A stretch of 32,966 bases of DNA from an uncultured Oscillospiraceae bacterium (lineage in GTDB: Bacteria; Bacillota; Clostridia; Oscillospirales; Oscillospiraceae), in the NCBI GenBank assembly GCA_934631005.1, contig CAKTXA010000029.1:1-32966 (forward strand), in the 5' to 3' direction. The number at the start of each line of letters is the position of its first letter. Within the stretch, counting starts at the first letter, position 1. This document shows positions 1 through 8,515 of the stretch, piece after piece. The notes under the pieces are model-generated. The model was not told where the DNA came from, did not search any database, and worked only from the letters and a program-made list of their open reading frames with translations. The translations under genes were made by a program, and so were the position numbers.

Positions 1-522
1 GTTTCCAGATGTGATCTTCCTCACCAAATTCGAGTTTTAACGTCCTATCCGGAATATCACGACCGGTACAATGCAGAGAAGCGACATTGGCAAGTCGGGA
101 GTGCTTTTGCAGAACAAATGCAGAGTCTGCCGCGCCGCTTAAGCCTGTCGAACCGGAGATCATGTTCATCGGATCGTCATCATGGAGCTTCCGCAGATGG
201 TGGATAAGCAGGATTGCGATGTGCTGCTTGTCCGCAAGTTTCTTGAGTAAGCCGATGTCCTGATAGTCATTCGCGTACAGATTGCTGTCGCTGCCTGCGC
301 TGCGGACACGCTGTAATGTATCGATCACAACAAGCTTTGTGGTCGGATGCTCCGTCAAAAACTGCTCGATCTGCTGCTCCAACCCGTGCTTGAGCGTGTC
401 GGCCATGATCGCAAAGTGCAGCGTCTGCGGTGCATCCTCGGTCAGATCAAAGAGCCGCGTCTGGATACGCTGGAACGAATCTTCGAGACTGAGATACAGA
501 ACCTCGCCCTGTTCTGCGAGGT
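1..522 (-). pseudogene. RecA-like/AAA ATPase of a mobile element, 5'-truncated fragment
   Basis: Reading leftwards from about 522, one open frame runs off the window edge. It contains EVLYLSLEDSFQRIQTRLF, then KLVVIDTLQRVR (a hydrophobic strand ending in Asp, the Walker B pattern), then ILLIHHLRK and SGSTGLSGAADSAFVL. These are the landmarks of the RepA/RadA-like ATPases carried by integrative elements and prophages of Firmicutes, which act in replication initiation or DNA handling. The N-terminal part with the Walker A loop should lie to the right of 522, but that DNA is the start of a DUF6076 gene on the other strand, so the ATPase is broken and presumably inactive. The C-terminus lies outside the window. 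Family assignment is confident; the exact breakpoint is an estimate (519-528). Confidence 0.72.
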
Positions 523-528
523 ACAGCA

Positions 529-1497
529 ATGTCGAATTTTCAGTGCAAATTTTATCTTCTGGACGGCGCGGAGACGCTGGAGTGCAAGGACGGAAACGCT
601 GAGTATGTCATAAAAATAGCAGACCGCCCGTTCCCGGACAGTCTACTGTCGTTCGTATATTATGACGTGAATCAATGGGAACCGCGTTTCCATGAAGCGG
701 AGCGCTCGTTGATAAAGTTTTACCAGACACGGGACACAAAGTGCCTGAAGCCAGTACAAGAACTTCTGGATGATTTCAAGGACGAGCATCCGTATTTTTT
801 CTACCTGTGGCTGGATTGGAGCAACCGACTGAAGCAGGCGACACCGGATTGCAAAAATCCGACGAAGCTGTTGCCGCACAAAGAACTGGCGCACGTCCCA
901 AGCAACCTTGCGACCATGCAGCGGCAAATTCTGCGCCTGTTTCAAACAGTTCTGGACGCAAGCATCACAGACGTGGACTTTTCTATTCGAGTTCAGGCAT
1001 ACGAACAGGCACCGTCTTTGCAGAAATTTGACTTCCAGCCGATGAAGATTTCGTTCGAGTTTGTAGAGGAGAAACAGTTTGCTGAGGTGCTATATCCACA
1101 AAATATGTACGACCTGATCGACTTTTCTCTGCGCGAGTGTATCCGGCAAAGGATTGCGATGCGCACCTGCAAAAACTGCGGCAAATATTTTGCGCTCACG
1201 GTTCATGGCAGCACGGAATATTGCAGCCGCGTGTTCGACAGCCGCGGCCGCACCTGCAAAGAGGTCGGCGCGATGCGGCAGTATATGCAAAGCCATGCGC
1301 AGGACGAACTGCTGAAAATCTACCGCCGCGAGTACAAGCGCCGCTTCGCATGGATCCGTGCGGGCAAAATCTCTCAGGAAGCATTCTCCGCTTGGAGTAA
1401 GGAAGCGCAGAAGGAAAAGGAGAAATGCGAAAAGGGCGAGATCTCGCAGAAGGAATTTACGCAGTGGCTGAAGCAGTTATATTCATCAGCCGGATGA
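529..1497 (+). CDS. DUF6076 family protein with a four-cysteine zinc ribbon
   Basis: A 322-residue protein with no assigned function. It matches my memory of DUF6076, a family frequent on clostridial integrative elements. The N-terminus (FYLLDGAETLE) and a middle region rich in aromatic and charged residues are typical. Cysteines at about 214, 217, 232 and 243 (CKNCGKYF, then EYC, then RTC) form a likely zinc-binding knuckle. The C-terminus, from about 255, is a highly charged helical tail with a repeated G-x-I-S-Q-x-x-F motif (GKISQEAF and GEISQKEF). The ATG at 529 has GCGAGG about 7 bases upstream, a weak ribosome site that lies at the junction with the broken ATPase. The start may therefore have been created or shifted by the rearrangement. 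Base composition is lower in GC than the sugar genes further right. Confidence 0.7.
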   Translation: MSNFQCKFYLLDGAETLECKDGNAEYVIKIADRPFPDSLLSFVYYDVNQWEPRFHEAERSLIKFYQTRDTKCLKPVQELLDDFKDEHPYFFYLWLDWSNRLKQATPDCKNPTKLLPHKELAHVPSNLATMQRQILRLFQTVLDASITDVDFSIRVQAYEQAPSLQKFDFQPMKISFEFVEEKQFAEVLYPQNMYDLIDFSLRECIRQRIAMRTCKNCGKYFALTVHGSTEYCSRVFDSRGRTCKEVGAMRQYMQSHAQDELLKIYRREYKRRFAWIRAGKISQEAFSAWSKEAQKEKEKCEKGEISQKEFTQWLKQLYSSAG

Positions 1498-1753
1498 TGC
1501 ACAGCCGTGTGGATTGCCTCTCAGAAAGCAGGTCAGGGCACTTGCAAGGGCATACGCATGGAGAGTTATATGCTCCATAAGCGGGCAAATGCGCAGGTCC
1601 ATTTTCCCATATCCGTACTTTTTATATTTTCATCGCAGATATAAAAAGATTCCCAGCCTGTCGCGGGCTATATAGCTTGCAGGAACGCCATTTTTCATAT
1701 TGACAATAGTGGCGTGCCCGGAAATTCCAGAATGGCGTGCGCACCGCCGACGA

Positions 1754-3205
1754 TCAGACACTATATGTGCTCGCTGCGGTATTGCCGCCGTGACCCGTCC
1801 AGTTGGTGTGGAAGAACTGCCCGCGCGGCGCGTCCAGCCGCTCATAGGTGTGCGCGCCGAAGTAATCCCGCTGCGCCTGCAGCAGATTCGCGGGCAGACG
1901 CTCGGTGGTGTAGCCGTCAAAATAGCTCAGCGCCGCCGTCATCGCGGGGGCGGGCACGCCGTACTGCACGGCTGCCGCCGCGACCTTGCGCCACGCGGGA
2001 AGGAGCGATTTCATCGTGCGCTTAAAATACGGGTCGAGCAGGAGGTTGGAAAGGTCGGGATTTTTATCATACGCGTCCTTGATCTTCCCGAGGAACACGC
2101 TGCGGATGATGCAGCCGCCGCGCCACATGAGCGCAATGCCGCCGTAGTTCAGATTCCAGCCATACGTTTTTGCCGCCGTGCGCATGAGCGTGTACCCCTG
2201 CGCGTAGGAGATGATCTTGGACGCGTACAGCGCCTGCCGGATGGCTTCGACCATCTCCGCTTTGTCGCCGGAGAACGCCGGGATGGTGCGGGCGTATTCC
2301 TTTGCCGCCTCGACGCGCTCAGACTTCATCGCGGACAGGCAGCGGGCAAAGACCGCTTCGCCGATGAGCGTCAGCGGCACACCCTCATCGAGCGCGGCGA
2401 TCCCCGTCCACTTGCCCGTACCCTTTTGACCGGCGGTGTCGAGAATTTTTTCCACGATGGGCTGCCCGTCGGTATCCTTGTAGGCAAGAATATCGCGGGT
2501 GATCTCAATTAAGTAGCTGTCGAGCTCCGTCTTGTTCCATGCGGCAAAGACCCCGTGCATTTCATCGTCGGACATTCCAAGAAGGTCACGCATGAGCTGG
2601 TACGCTTCGCAAATTAACTGCATATCGCCGTATTCGATGCCGTTGTGCACCATCTTGACAAAGTGCCCCGCGCCGTTTTCGCCCACCCAGTCGCAGCACG
2701 GCGCGCCGTCCTCGACCTTCGCGCAGATGGCTTGGAAAATCGGCTTTACATACGGCCACGCGGCGGGACTGCCGCCGGGCATCATGCTGGGGCCTTTTAA
2801 TGCACCTTCCTCGCCGCCGGACACGCCGGTGCCGATGTAGAGCTTGCCCTTGGACTCGACATACGCCGTCCGGCGGATGGTGTCCGGGAAGTGGGAGTTG
2901 CCGCCGTCAATTATAATATCACCGTCGTCGAGGAGCGGCAGAAGCTGCTCGATCATGTCGTCCACAGCCTGCCCGGCCTTGACCATCAGAAACACCTTGC
3001 GGGGCTTATCGAGACTGTCCACCAGCTCTTCGAGGCTGTGGCAGCCGATGATATTCTTGCCGGCGGCTCTGCCGTTTACGAATTTGTCCACCTTTTCCGT
3101 CGTCCGGTTGAACACGGCCACGGTGAAGCCCTTCGATTCCATGTTCATCGCCAGATTTTCGCCCATCACGGCCAGGCCGATCAGACCGATGTCCGCTTTT
3201 TTCAT
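1754..3205 (-). CDS. gnd: 6-phosphogluconate dehydrogenase, decarboxylating
   Basis: A 483-residue enzyme of the usual long-form length. It oxidises 6-phosphogluconate to ribulose 5-phosphate and CO2 with NADP or NAD in the cytoplasm. The N-terminus has the Rossmann motif GLAVMGENLAMN followed by FNRT. IDGGNSHFPDT and GVSGGEEGA are the substrate-pocket loops, GAGHFVKMVHNGIEYGDMQ carries the catalytic Lys and Glu, and FHTNWTGHGG is the C-terminal tail that completes the neighbouring active site in the dimer. Its ATG overlaps the stop of the upstream PfkB-type kinase by four bases (ATGA at 3202-3205), so the two are translationally coupled. It sits in an operon with an AraC regulator and a KDG-like kinase, without glucose-6-phosphate dehydrogenase, which points to a catabolic rather than housekeeping role. 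Confidence 0.96.
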   Translation of the reverse strand: MKKADIGLIGLAVMGENLAMNMESKGFTVAVFNRTTEKVDKFVNGRAAGKNIIGCHSLEELVDSLDKPRKVFLMVKAGQAVDDMIEQLLPLLDDGDIIIDGGNSHFPDTIRRTAYVESKGKLYIGTGVSGGEEGALKGPSMMPGGSPAAWPYVKPIFQAICAKVEDGAPCCDWVGENGAGHFVKMVHNGIEYGDMQLICEAYQLMRDLLGMSDDEMHGVFAAWNKTELDSYLIEITRDILAYKDTDGQPIVEKILDTAGQKGTGKWTGIAALDEGVPLTLIGEAVFARCLSAMKSERVEAAKEYARTIPAFSGDKAEMVEAIRQALYASKIISYAQGYTLMRTAAKTYGWNLNYGGIALMWRGGCIIRSVFLGKIKDAYDKNPDLSNLLLDPYFKRTMKSLLPAWRKVAAAAVQYGVPAPAMTAALSYFDGYTTERLPANLLQAQRDYFGAHTYERLDAPRGQFFHTNWTGHGGNTAASTYSV

Positions 3206-4275
3206 CTCTGTACCCTCGCATTTCCCCTGTAAATATCCCAGACCTGCTGTTCATCCGCGGGCTCGGTGTAGTCATTCAGGCTCGACACGGCCAGCACGCC
3301 GCAGGCCCAGCCGAATTGCAGGCACCGCTCCGGCGCCCAGCCGTTCAAAACGCCGTACAAAAGCCCGCCTGAGAAGCCGTCGCCGCCGCCGATGCGGTCG
3401 AGCACCTGGATCTCTCTGGGTTCTTCTACATACCATTTCCCGTCCGCCAGCAGGATCGCGCCCCACAGGTGCTCGTTTGCCGAGACGACCTGCCGCAGCG
3501 TCGTGGCGAACATCCGCGCGTTGGGATAGTTCTCCCGCACCTGCGCGATCATGCTCTGGAACGACTCGATTTTGGCACTCAAGTCCTTCCCGCCCGTCTC
3601 AGGGCCTTTGAAGCCCAGGCAGAGCTGAAAATCCTCTTCGTTTCCGATGAGCACGTCGGCCAGCGACGCGATCTCGCGGAACGCGGCGGAGAGCTCCTTC
3701 TCGCGCCCCTTCCAGAAGCTCGCGCGGTAGTTGAGGTCGAACGACACGAGCGTGCCGTACCGCTTCGCGGCGCGGGCAAGCGCCAGACAGCACTGCGTCG
3801 TCTCCGCGCTCATCGCCGCGATCAGGCCCGACAGGTGCAAAATGCCCACGCCCTCCTGCCCGAAGATGCGCTCAATGTCAAAATCGCCGGCAGAAAGCGT
3901 TCTTCCGACCTCGCCCGCGCGGTCGTTCCACACGCGCGGTGCGCGCAGACCGAAGCCGGAGTCGGCGATGTTGAACTGGTGGCGATAGCCCCACGGCCCG
4001 CCCTGCGCCACCTCGGGCCCCGCAAAGCGGATGTTCCGGGCGCGCAGCTGGCGCTTTATAAACTCCGCCACGGGGCTGTCCTGCACGAACCGTGTCAGCA
4101 CCAGACACTCCCGGCCAAGGCTCGCCGCCACGTTCAGCACGTTCGACTCCGCGCTCGTGGCCTGCATATAAAACGTATTGCTGCTTTGCACCGCCATCCG
4201 CTCCGGCGGCGTGATGCGCACCCCCATACTCGTCGGGCAGGCCAAAGCAAACCGCCCTCCACGCTTCACATCCAT
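3202..4275 (-). CDS. PfkB-family sugar kinase, 2-keto-3-deoxygluconate kinase-like
   Basis: A 357-residue ribokinase-fold kinase. I place the start at the ATG at 4275, preceded by GGAGGAGG at 4281-4288; the frame stays open further upstream, but that stretch overlaps the regulator's 3' end. SFDLNYRASFW and IGNEEDF match the central motifs of KDG kinases. DRIGGGDGFSGGLLYG is the ATP/anion-hole motif with the catalytic Asp; the usual GAGDAF is replaced by GGGDGF, as in several KDG-kinase homologues. It probably phosphorylates a keto-deoxy sugar acid or a related aldonate-derived ketose. The exact substrate cannot be read from sequence. It lies 20 bases downstream of an AraC regulator and is coupled by an ATGA overlap to 6-phosphogluconate dehydrogenase, which suggests sugar-acid degradation. 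Confidence 0.85.
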   Translation of the reverse strand: MDVKRGGRFALACPTSMGVRITPPERMAVQSSNTFYMQATSAESNVLNVAASLGRECLVLTRFVQDSPVAEFIKRQLRARNIRFAGPEVAQGGPWGYRHQFNIADSGFGLRAPRVWNDRAGEVGRTLSAGDFDIERIFGQEGVGILHLSGLIAAMSAETTQCCLALARAAKRYGTLVSFDLNYRASFWKGREKELSAAFREIASLADVLIGNEEDFQLCLGFKGPETGGKDLSAKIESFQSMIAQVRENYPNARMFATTLRQVVSANEHLWGAILLADGKWYVEEPREIQVLDRIGGGDGFSGGLLYGVLNGWAPERCLQFGWACGVLAVSSLNDYTEPADEQQVWDIYRGNARVQR

Positions 4276-4295
4276 AGGTTCCTCCTCCAAAGCTG

Positions 4296-5093
4296 TTATA
4301 TCTCTTCCGGGTCTGTCCGCGATGTATAGCTTTTGCGGAACGCCGCGGGCGACGCGCCCGTCACGCCCCGGAACACCCGGTAAAAATACTTTGGGCACTC
4401 AAAGCCCACCTGATAGGCGATCTCGTTCACCCGCATATCCGAGCCGATCAGCAGCCGCCGGGCCGCCTCCACACGCAGGCGGTTGACGTAGCTGATCACG
4501 GTCATCCCCGTCTGCTGCCGGAAGCGCCGGGACAGGTACGACTTGCTGATATGCTCCATCTGCGCCAGCTGCTCCAGCGTGATCGGCTCCGCGTAGTGCG
4601 CGTGGAGATACTGCACAACGTAGGCCAGCGCGCCTTCGGCGGCCTTCGCCTCGCTCTGGTTGCGCAGCATCAGCATCAGCAGCGTTTTCAGTTCCTGCTC
4701 CAGCAGCAGCGGCTCCGGGCGTTTGCGCTTTGCTTCGCTGTAGATCATCTGAAACAGCCGGCCGATCGTCCCGTCCCGGTCATGCAGCTGGATCGGCGAC
4801 GGCAGCCGCAGCTCCGGCAGGTCGATCCACAGGCAGATCACCTCCCGCCTGCGCTCGGCGGATACCTCTGACTGGTGCTTCCAGCCGGTGGGATACGCCA
4901 CCGCGTCAAACAGCGTGACCGACATCTGCATCCCCGAGATCTCCAGACTGGCCTTGCCGTCCAGAAAGAACAGAAGTTCAATATAGGGGTGACTGTGCCG
5001 GGTATAGTTCCAGATTGGGCTGCGGTCGTCAAAGCGCTCGCAAAAGCGCAAAACCGGCCTGCTGCTGTCGATTATCTCGAAAAATCGTTCCAT
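4296..5093 (-). CDS. AraC-family transcriptional regulator with N-terminal cupin
   Basis: A 265-residue regulator. Residues about 25-95 look like an AraC-type cupin sensor (HSHPYIELLFFLDGKASL). The C-terminal third holds two helix-turn-helix motifs: ITLEQLAQMEHISKSYLSR, and VNEIAYQVGFECPKYFYRVF followed by GASPAAFR. It heads the minus-strand operon with the PfkB kinase and gnd, and is divergent from GRE1 across a 169-base gap, so it is the obvious candidate to sense the GRE1 pathway substrate and activate both sides. The start at 5093 is supported by an extended -10 promoter upstream (5120-5149). The ligand is unknown. Confidence 0.92.
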   Translation of the reverse strand: MERFFEIIDSSRPVLRFCERFDDRSPIWNYTRHSHPYIELLFFLDGKASLEISGMQMSVTLFDAVAYPTGWKHQSEVSAERRREVICLWIDLPELRLPSPIQLHDRDGTIGRLFQMIYSEAKRKRPEPLLLEQELKTLLMLMLRNQSEAKAAEGALAYVVQYLHAHYAEPITLEQLAQMEHISKSYLSRRFRQQTGMTVISYVNRLRVEAARRLLIGSDMRVNEIAYQVGFECPKYFYRVFRGVTGASPAAFRKSYTSRTDPEEI

Positions 5094-5119
5094 AGCTGTC
5101 CCTCTTTTCCGTCAAAACG

Positions 5120-5149
5120 ATCATACCACGCCCAAATCGGTTCGCGCAA
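5120..5149 (-). promoter_or_regulatory. Promoter of the AraC-kinase-gnd operon
   Basis: On the minus strand TTGCGC (5144-5149) is followed after 18 bases by TATGAT (5120-5125), with a TG dinucleotide one base before the -10, an extended -10 pattern. It lies about 27 bases upstream of the regulator's start codon. Confidence 0.5.
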
Positions 5150-5201
5150 GCGGTTGTTCATTTTTGTGCACCTTTTGGATACGATCGTGAGTATAAACCT
5201 G

Positions 5202-5238
5202 CGCAGTACTGCGTTATAGTCAGAATAGAGCATTCTAT
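5202..5238. promoter_or_regulatory. Two palindromes upstream of GRE1, possible operators
   Basis: CGCAGTACTGCG (5202-5213) is a perfect 12-base palindrome. ATAGA-GCAT-TCTAT (5225-5238) is a perfect 5-base inverted repeat. A possible -10 (TATAGT, 5215-5220) lies between them without a good -35, as expected of an activator-dependent promoter. The role is an inference. Confidence 0.35.
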
Positions 5239-5262
5239 AGGCTGTCAGGGGAGGGAGCTGCC

Positions 5263-7620
5263 ATGGATGTGATCAAGACGATCGAAGCGCTGCCAATGTC
5301 CGACCGGATCGCGGTGCTCAAAAAGGAAATGCTGGACGAGCCGCGCTATGCTACCATCGAGCAGGCGCGTATCATCACAAAAAGCTACCGGCAGACGGAG
5401 GGACAGCCCCGCTGCATCCAGCGTGCGAAGGCGCTGAAGGCAGCGCTGGAGGAGATGACCATCCGCATCGAGCCGCACGAGCGGATCGTGGGCAACCGAA
5501 CGCCCGGCGTCCGCGGCGGCGTGGTCTTTCCGGAGACCGGTGCGTCGTGGGTAGACCGCGAGTTTGAAACGCTGCCCACCCGCCCGCAGGACCGGTTCCA
5601 GATCCATCCGGAGGATGTCGCGGAGTTCCGCAGCGAGATCCTGCCCTACTGGAAGGGGCGCTCGCTGGAGGATCAGGTGCGCGAGGCCGTCGGGCCGCAG
5701 GTGGACGCCATCGCGAAGGTGGTCAAAATCAATCAGAAGGACCATTCGCAGGGCCATATCTGCCCCAACACGCGCAAATGGCTGGCGCTCGGGCCCGATG
5801 GGCTGCGGCGGCAGGCGCTGGACCATCTGATCCACGCGTCCGGCAGGCAGAAGGCGTTTTTCGAGAGCGTGGTGCTCACGATGGAGGGCGCGTGCCATTT
5901 TATCCGCCGCTACGCGGAGCTGGCGCAGAGCCTGTACCGCCAGACCGGGCGGGAGAATCTGCGCGAGGTCGCCGCGATCTGCGAAAAGCTGGCGTCCGCC
6001 CCGGCGCAGACGTATCAGGAGGCCGTGCAGTCGCTCTGGTTCCTGTACGTCATTTTGCAGATGGAGGGCAACGCCTCCTCGTTCTCACCGGGGCGGATGG
6101 ATCAGTACCTCTACCCGTATTTCACCTACAGCCGCGCGCAGGGTATGACGCTGGAGGACGCGCTGGAGATCACGGAATGCCTGTGGCTGAAGTTCAACCA
6201 GCTTGTGTATCTGCGCAACTCCAACAGCGCCAAGTACTTCGCCGGCTTCCCGATCGGCTTCAACGTTGCCATCGGCGGACAGAAGCTCGACGGCTCTGAC
6301 GCCACCAACGAGCTGAGCTATCTGTTTTTGCGGGCGCAGGCGCATCTGCTGCTGCCGCAGCCCAATCTGTCGCTGCGCATCCACAAAAATTCGCCGCAGG
6401 CGCTTTTGGAGACGGCCGCGCGCGTCATCGCGCTCGGCAGCGGGATGCCGCAGATCTTCAACGATGAGGCCGTCATCCCCGCGCTGGAGGCCCACGGCGT
6501 GCATCAGGAGCACGCGATGGACTACGCGATCGTGGGCTGCGTGGAGCTGACGACGCACGGCAACACGCTCGCGTGGAGCGACGCTGCCATGTTCAACCTT
6601 CTCAAAGCACTGGAGCTGACGCTGAATCACGGCGTCGATCAGCTGACCGGTGAAAAAACGGGTCTCGATCTCGGCGACCTGACCACCTACAAGACCTTTG
6701 AGGAGCTGGAGGCAGCCTACGCAAAGCAGATCGACTATTTTACCGGCCGCATGGTCTCGTGTGTGACGCAGGTGGAAAAAATGCACGAGGCGCTGCTGCC
6801 TACGCCCTTCCTCTCCGCCGTGATCGACGACTGCATGACCCGCGGGCTGGACGTGACGCAGGGCGGCGCGCACTATAATTTCGCGGGCGTACAGGCGATC
6901 CAGGTGGCCAACGTCGCCGACTCTCTGGCCGCCATCAAGGCGCTGGTCTACGACGAAAAGAAGCTGAGCGCACAGGAGCTGCTGCACGCGCTGCAGACGG
7001 ATTTTCAGGATGCGCCGCTCGTGCGCACGATGCTGCTGAACAGGGCACCCAAATACGGCAACGACGTGCCGTGGGTGGACGAGCTCGGTGCAAAGTGGGT
7101 CAACTATTTTGCCGACGGCCTGCGCAAATACCGCAACGGCCGCGGCGGCATCTATCAGATGGGCCTGTACACGGTCTCGGCTCACGTGCCCATGGGGCAG
7201 AACGTGGCCGCCTCCGCCGACGGGCGGCACGCGAGAGACCCGCTGGCCGACGGCGGCGTGTCCGCCATGTACGGCCGGGACGTCAGCGGCCCCACGGCGC
7301 TGCTGCAGTCCGTCGCCCGCCTGCCGTTTGAAAAGGCGAGCAACGGCACGCTGCTCAACATGAAATTCCTGCCGCAGTTTTTTAAGACACAGACCGGCAT
7401 CGTCAAATTCACGCAGCTGCTGCGGGCGGTCTGCCGCCTCGGCATCAGCCACATCCAATTCAACGTCCTGAACGAGGCCGATCTGAAGGATGCGCAGCTG
7501 CATCCCGAAAACTACCGCGGCCTGACCGTCCGCGTGGCGGGCTACACCGCGTACTTTACGGAGCTTGCGCGCGATCTGCAGGATGAGATCATCGCCCGCA
7601 CCACCTACGAATCGGCATGA
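5263..7620 (+). CDS. Glycyl radical enzyme of the dehydratase/lyase type (GRE1), substrate unknown
   Basis: A 785-residue glycyl radical enzyme of the usual length for the pyruvate formate-lyase/glycerol dehydratase group. The radical site is RVAGYTAYF near the C-terminus (Gly760). The active-site loop is VGCVELTTHGNTLAWSD, with the thiyl Cys426 and a Glu two residues on (Glu428). The C-x-E pattern marks eliminating and C-O-cleaving members and argues against pyruvate formate-lyase, which has adjacent cysteines. The loop after Cys differs clearly from that of GRE2 in this window (ETAVPGKWGYRC), so the two enzymes should have different substrates. The start at 5263 has GGGAGGGAG about 6 bases upstream. 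The stop overlaps the activase ATG by four bases. Cytoplasmic and oxygen-sensitive by family. I cannot assign the substrate; a sugar or polyol derivative is suggested by context only. Confidence 0.93.
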   Translation: MDVIKTIEALPMSDRIAVLKKEMLDEPRYATIEQARIITKSYRQTEGQPRCIQRAKALKAALEEMTIRIEPHERIVGNRTPGVRGGVVFPETGASWVDREFETLPTRPQDRFQIHPEDVAEFRSEILPYWKGRSLEDQVREAVGPQVDAIAKVVKINQKDHSQGHICPNTRKWLALGPDGLRRQALDHLIHASGRQKAFFESVVLTMEGACHFIRRYAELAQSLYRQTGRENLREVAAICEKLASAPAQTYQEAVQSLWFLYVILQMEGNASSFSPGRMDQYLYPYFTYSRAQGMTLEDALEITECLWLKFNQLVYLRNSNSAKYFAGFPIGFNVAIGGQKLDGSDATNELSYLFLRAQAHLLLPQPNLSLRIHKNSPQALLETAARVIALGSGMPQIFNDEAVIPALEAHGVHQEHAMDYAIVGCVELTTHGNTLAWSDAAMFNLLKALELTLNHGVDQLTGEKTGLDLGDLTTYKTFEELEAAYAKQIDYFTGRMVSCVTQVEKMHEALLPTPFLSAVIDDCMTRGLDVTQGGAHYNFAGVQAIQVANVADSLAAIKALVYDEKKLSAQELLHALQTDFQDAPLVRTMLLNRAPKYGNDVPWVDELGAKWVNYFADGLRKYRNGRGGIYQMGLYTVSAHVPMGQNVAASADGRHARDPLADGGVSAMYGRDVSGPTALLQSVARLPFEKASNGTLLNMKFLPQFFKTQTGIVKFTQLLRAVCRLGISHIQFNVLNEADLKDAQLHPENYRGLTVRVAGYTAYFTELARDLQDEIIARTTYESA

Positions 7621-8510
7621 ACGGGATCATTTTTGACTGTAAGCGCTTTGCCGTGCACGACGGCGCTGGCCTGCGCAGCACGCTGTTTCTCAAGGGCTGC
7701 CCGCTGCGCTGCCCGTGGTGCCAGAACCCGGAGGGCATCGCGCCTGAGCCCGCGCTGTGGCACAGCCCGCAGGCCTGCGTCCGCTGCGGCCGCTGCGTGG
7801 CCGCCTGCCCGCGGGGCGCGCTGCGGCTGGACGAGCGGATCCATGTGGATAGAGCGCGCTGTGACACATGCGGCCGCTGTGCCGACGCCTGCCCCGCCGC
7901 CGCAATGTCTGTGCAGGGGCGCAGCATCAGCGCCCAAGAGGCGGCGGAGCTTCTGCTGCGCGACCGCGTGTTCTTCGGCGAAAGCGGCGGCGTGACGCTC
8001 TCCGGCGGCGAGGTGCTGATGCAGTGGCAGTTTGCCGCGCAGGTGCTTGCACGCTGCAAGGACGCGGGCGTCCATACCGCCGTGGAGACCTGCCTGCTCG
8101 CCCCGCCGCAGGCGGTCGAGGCGCTGCTGCCGGTCACGGATCAGTTCCTCACCGACATCAAATTTCTCGACCCCGCGCTGCACAAAAAGCATCTCGGCGC
8201 AGACAACCGAAGGATCCTGGAGAATTTTGAGCGTCTGCTCGCGCGGGGCGCCGACGTGCTCGTGCGCACGCCGCTCATCCCCGGCTACACGGCGACCGAC
8301 GGGAATCTGCGCGCCATCGCCCGCTATCTGCGCAAAACCGCGCCGGATACACCGTGGGAGCTGCTGAACTTCAATCCCCTCTGCCGCAGCAAATACGCGG
8401 CGCTGGAGCGGGCATATCCGGTCTCCGGCGGGGCGCTGGGCGCGGCGGAGCTGGCGCATTTTTACGAGCTTCTTGCCCGCGAGGGCATCACAAATATTAT
8501 AAAGGAGTGA
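7617..8510 (+). CDS. Glycyl radical enzyme activase with two ferredoxin clusters
   Basis: A 297-residue radical SAM protein that installs the glycyl radical, presumably on GRE1. The radical SAM cluster motif is Cys28-x3-Cys32-x2-Cys35 in KGCPLRCPWCQNPEG. It is followed by an inserted ferredoxin-like domain with two four-cysteine sets at 54-64 (CVRCGRCVAAC) and 82-92 (CDTCGRCADAC), as in activases of glycerol-dehydratase-type GREs but not of pyruvate formate-lyase. GGVTLSGGEVLMQ is the SAM-binding GGE-type motif, and FLTDIKFLDP a later strand of the barrel. The start codon overlaps the GRE1 stop (ATGA), giving tight co-expression. This is the better-matched partner of GRE1; the other activase in the window lacks the ferredoxin domain. 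Confidence 0.94.
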   Translation: MNGIIFDCKRFAVHDGAGLRSTLFLKGCPLRCPWCQNPEGIAPEPALWHSPQACVRCGRCVAACPRGALRLDERIHVDRARCDTCGRCADACPAAAMSVQGRSISAQEAAELLLRDRVFFGESGGVTLSGGEVLMQWQFAAQVLARCKDAGVHTAVETCLLAPPQAVEALLPVTDQFLTDIKFLDPALHKKHLGADNRRILENFERLLARGADVLVRTPLIPGYTATDGNLRAIARYLRKTAPDTPWELLNFNPLCRSKYAALERAYPVSGGALGAAELAHFYELLAREGITNIIKE

Positions 8511-8515
8511 CCGCT

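Noticed and set aside
3202..4398. Longer N-terminus for the PfkB-type kinase (start at 4398)
   Set aside because: It would overlap the regulator's coding end, and the added residues are not kinase-like. The ATG at 4275 has GGAGGAGG in the right place.
5778..6299. Long alternative-frame reading frames inside GRE1 and many other genes on both strands
   Set aside because: High GC content removes stop codons in the other frames. These frames have arginine/alanine-rich composition, no ribosome sites and overlap well-supported genes.
5263..7620. GRE1 as pyruvate formate-lyase
   Set aside because: The adjacent-cysteine active site of pyruvate formate-lyase is absent, and a Cys-x-Glu pair typical of dehydratases/lyases is present.
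8354..8515. Upstream extension of the fused ROK-like protein into the activase gene
   Set aside because: The extra residues are a frame shadow of the activase. A GTG with a ribosome site at 8516 fits the operon spacing.
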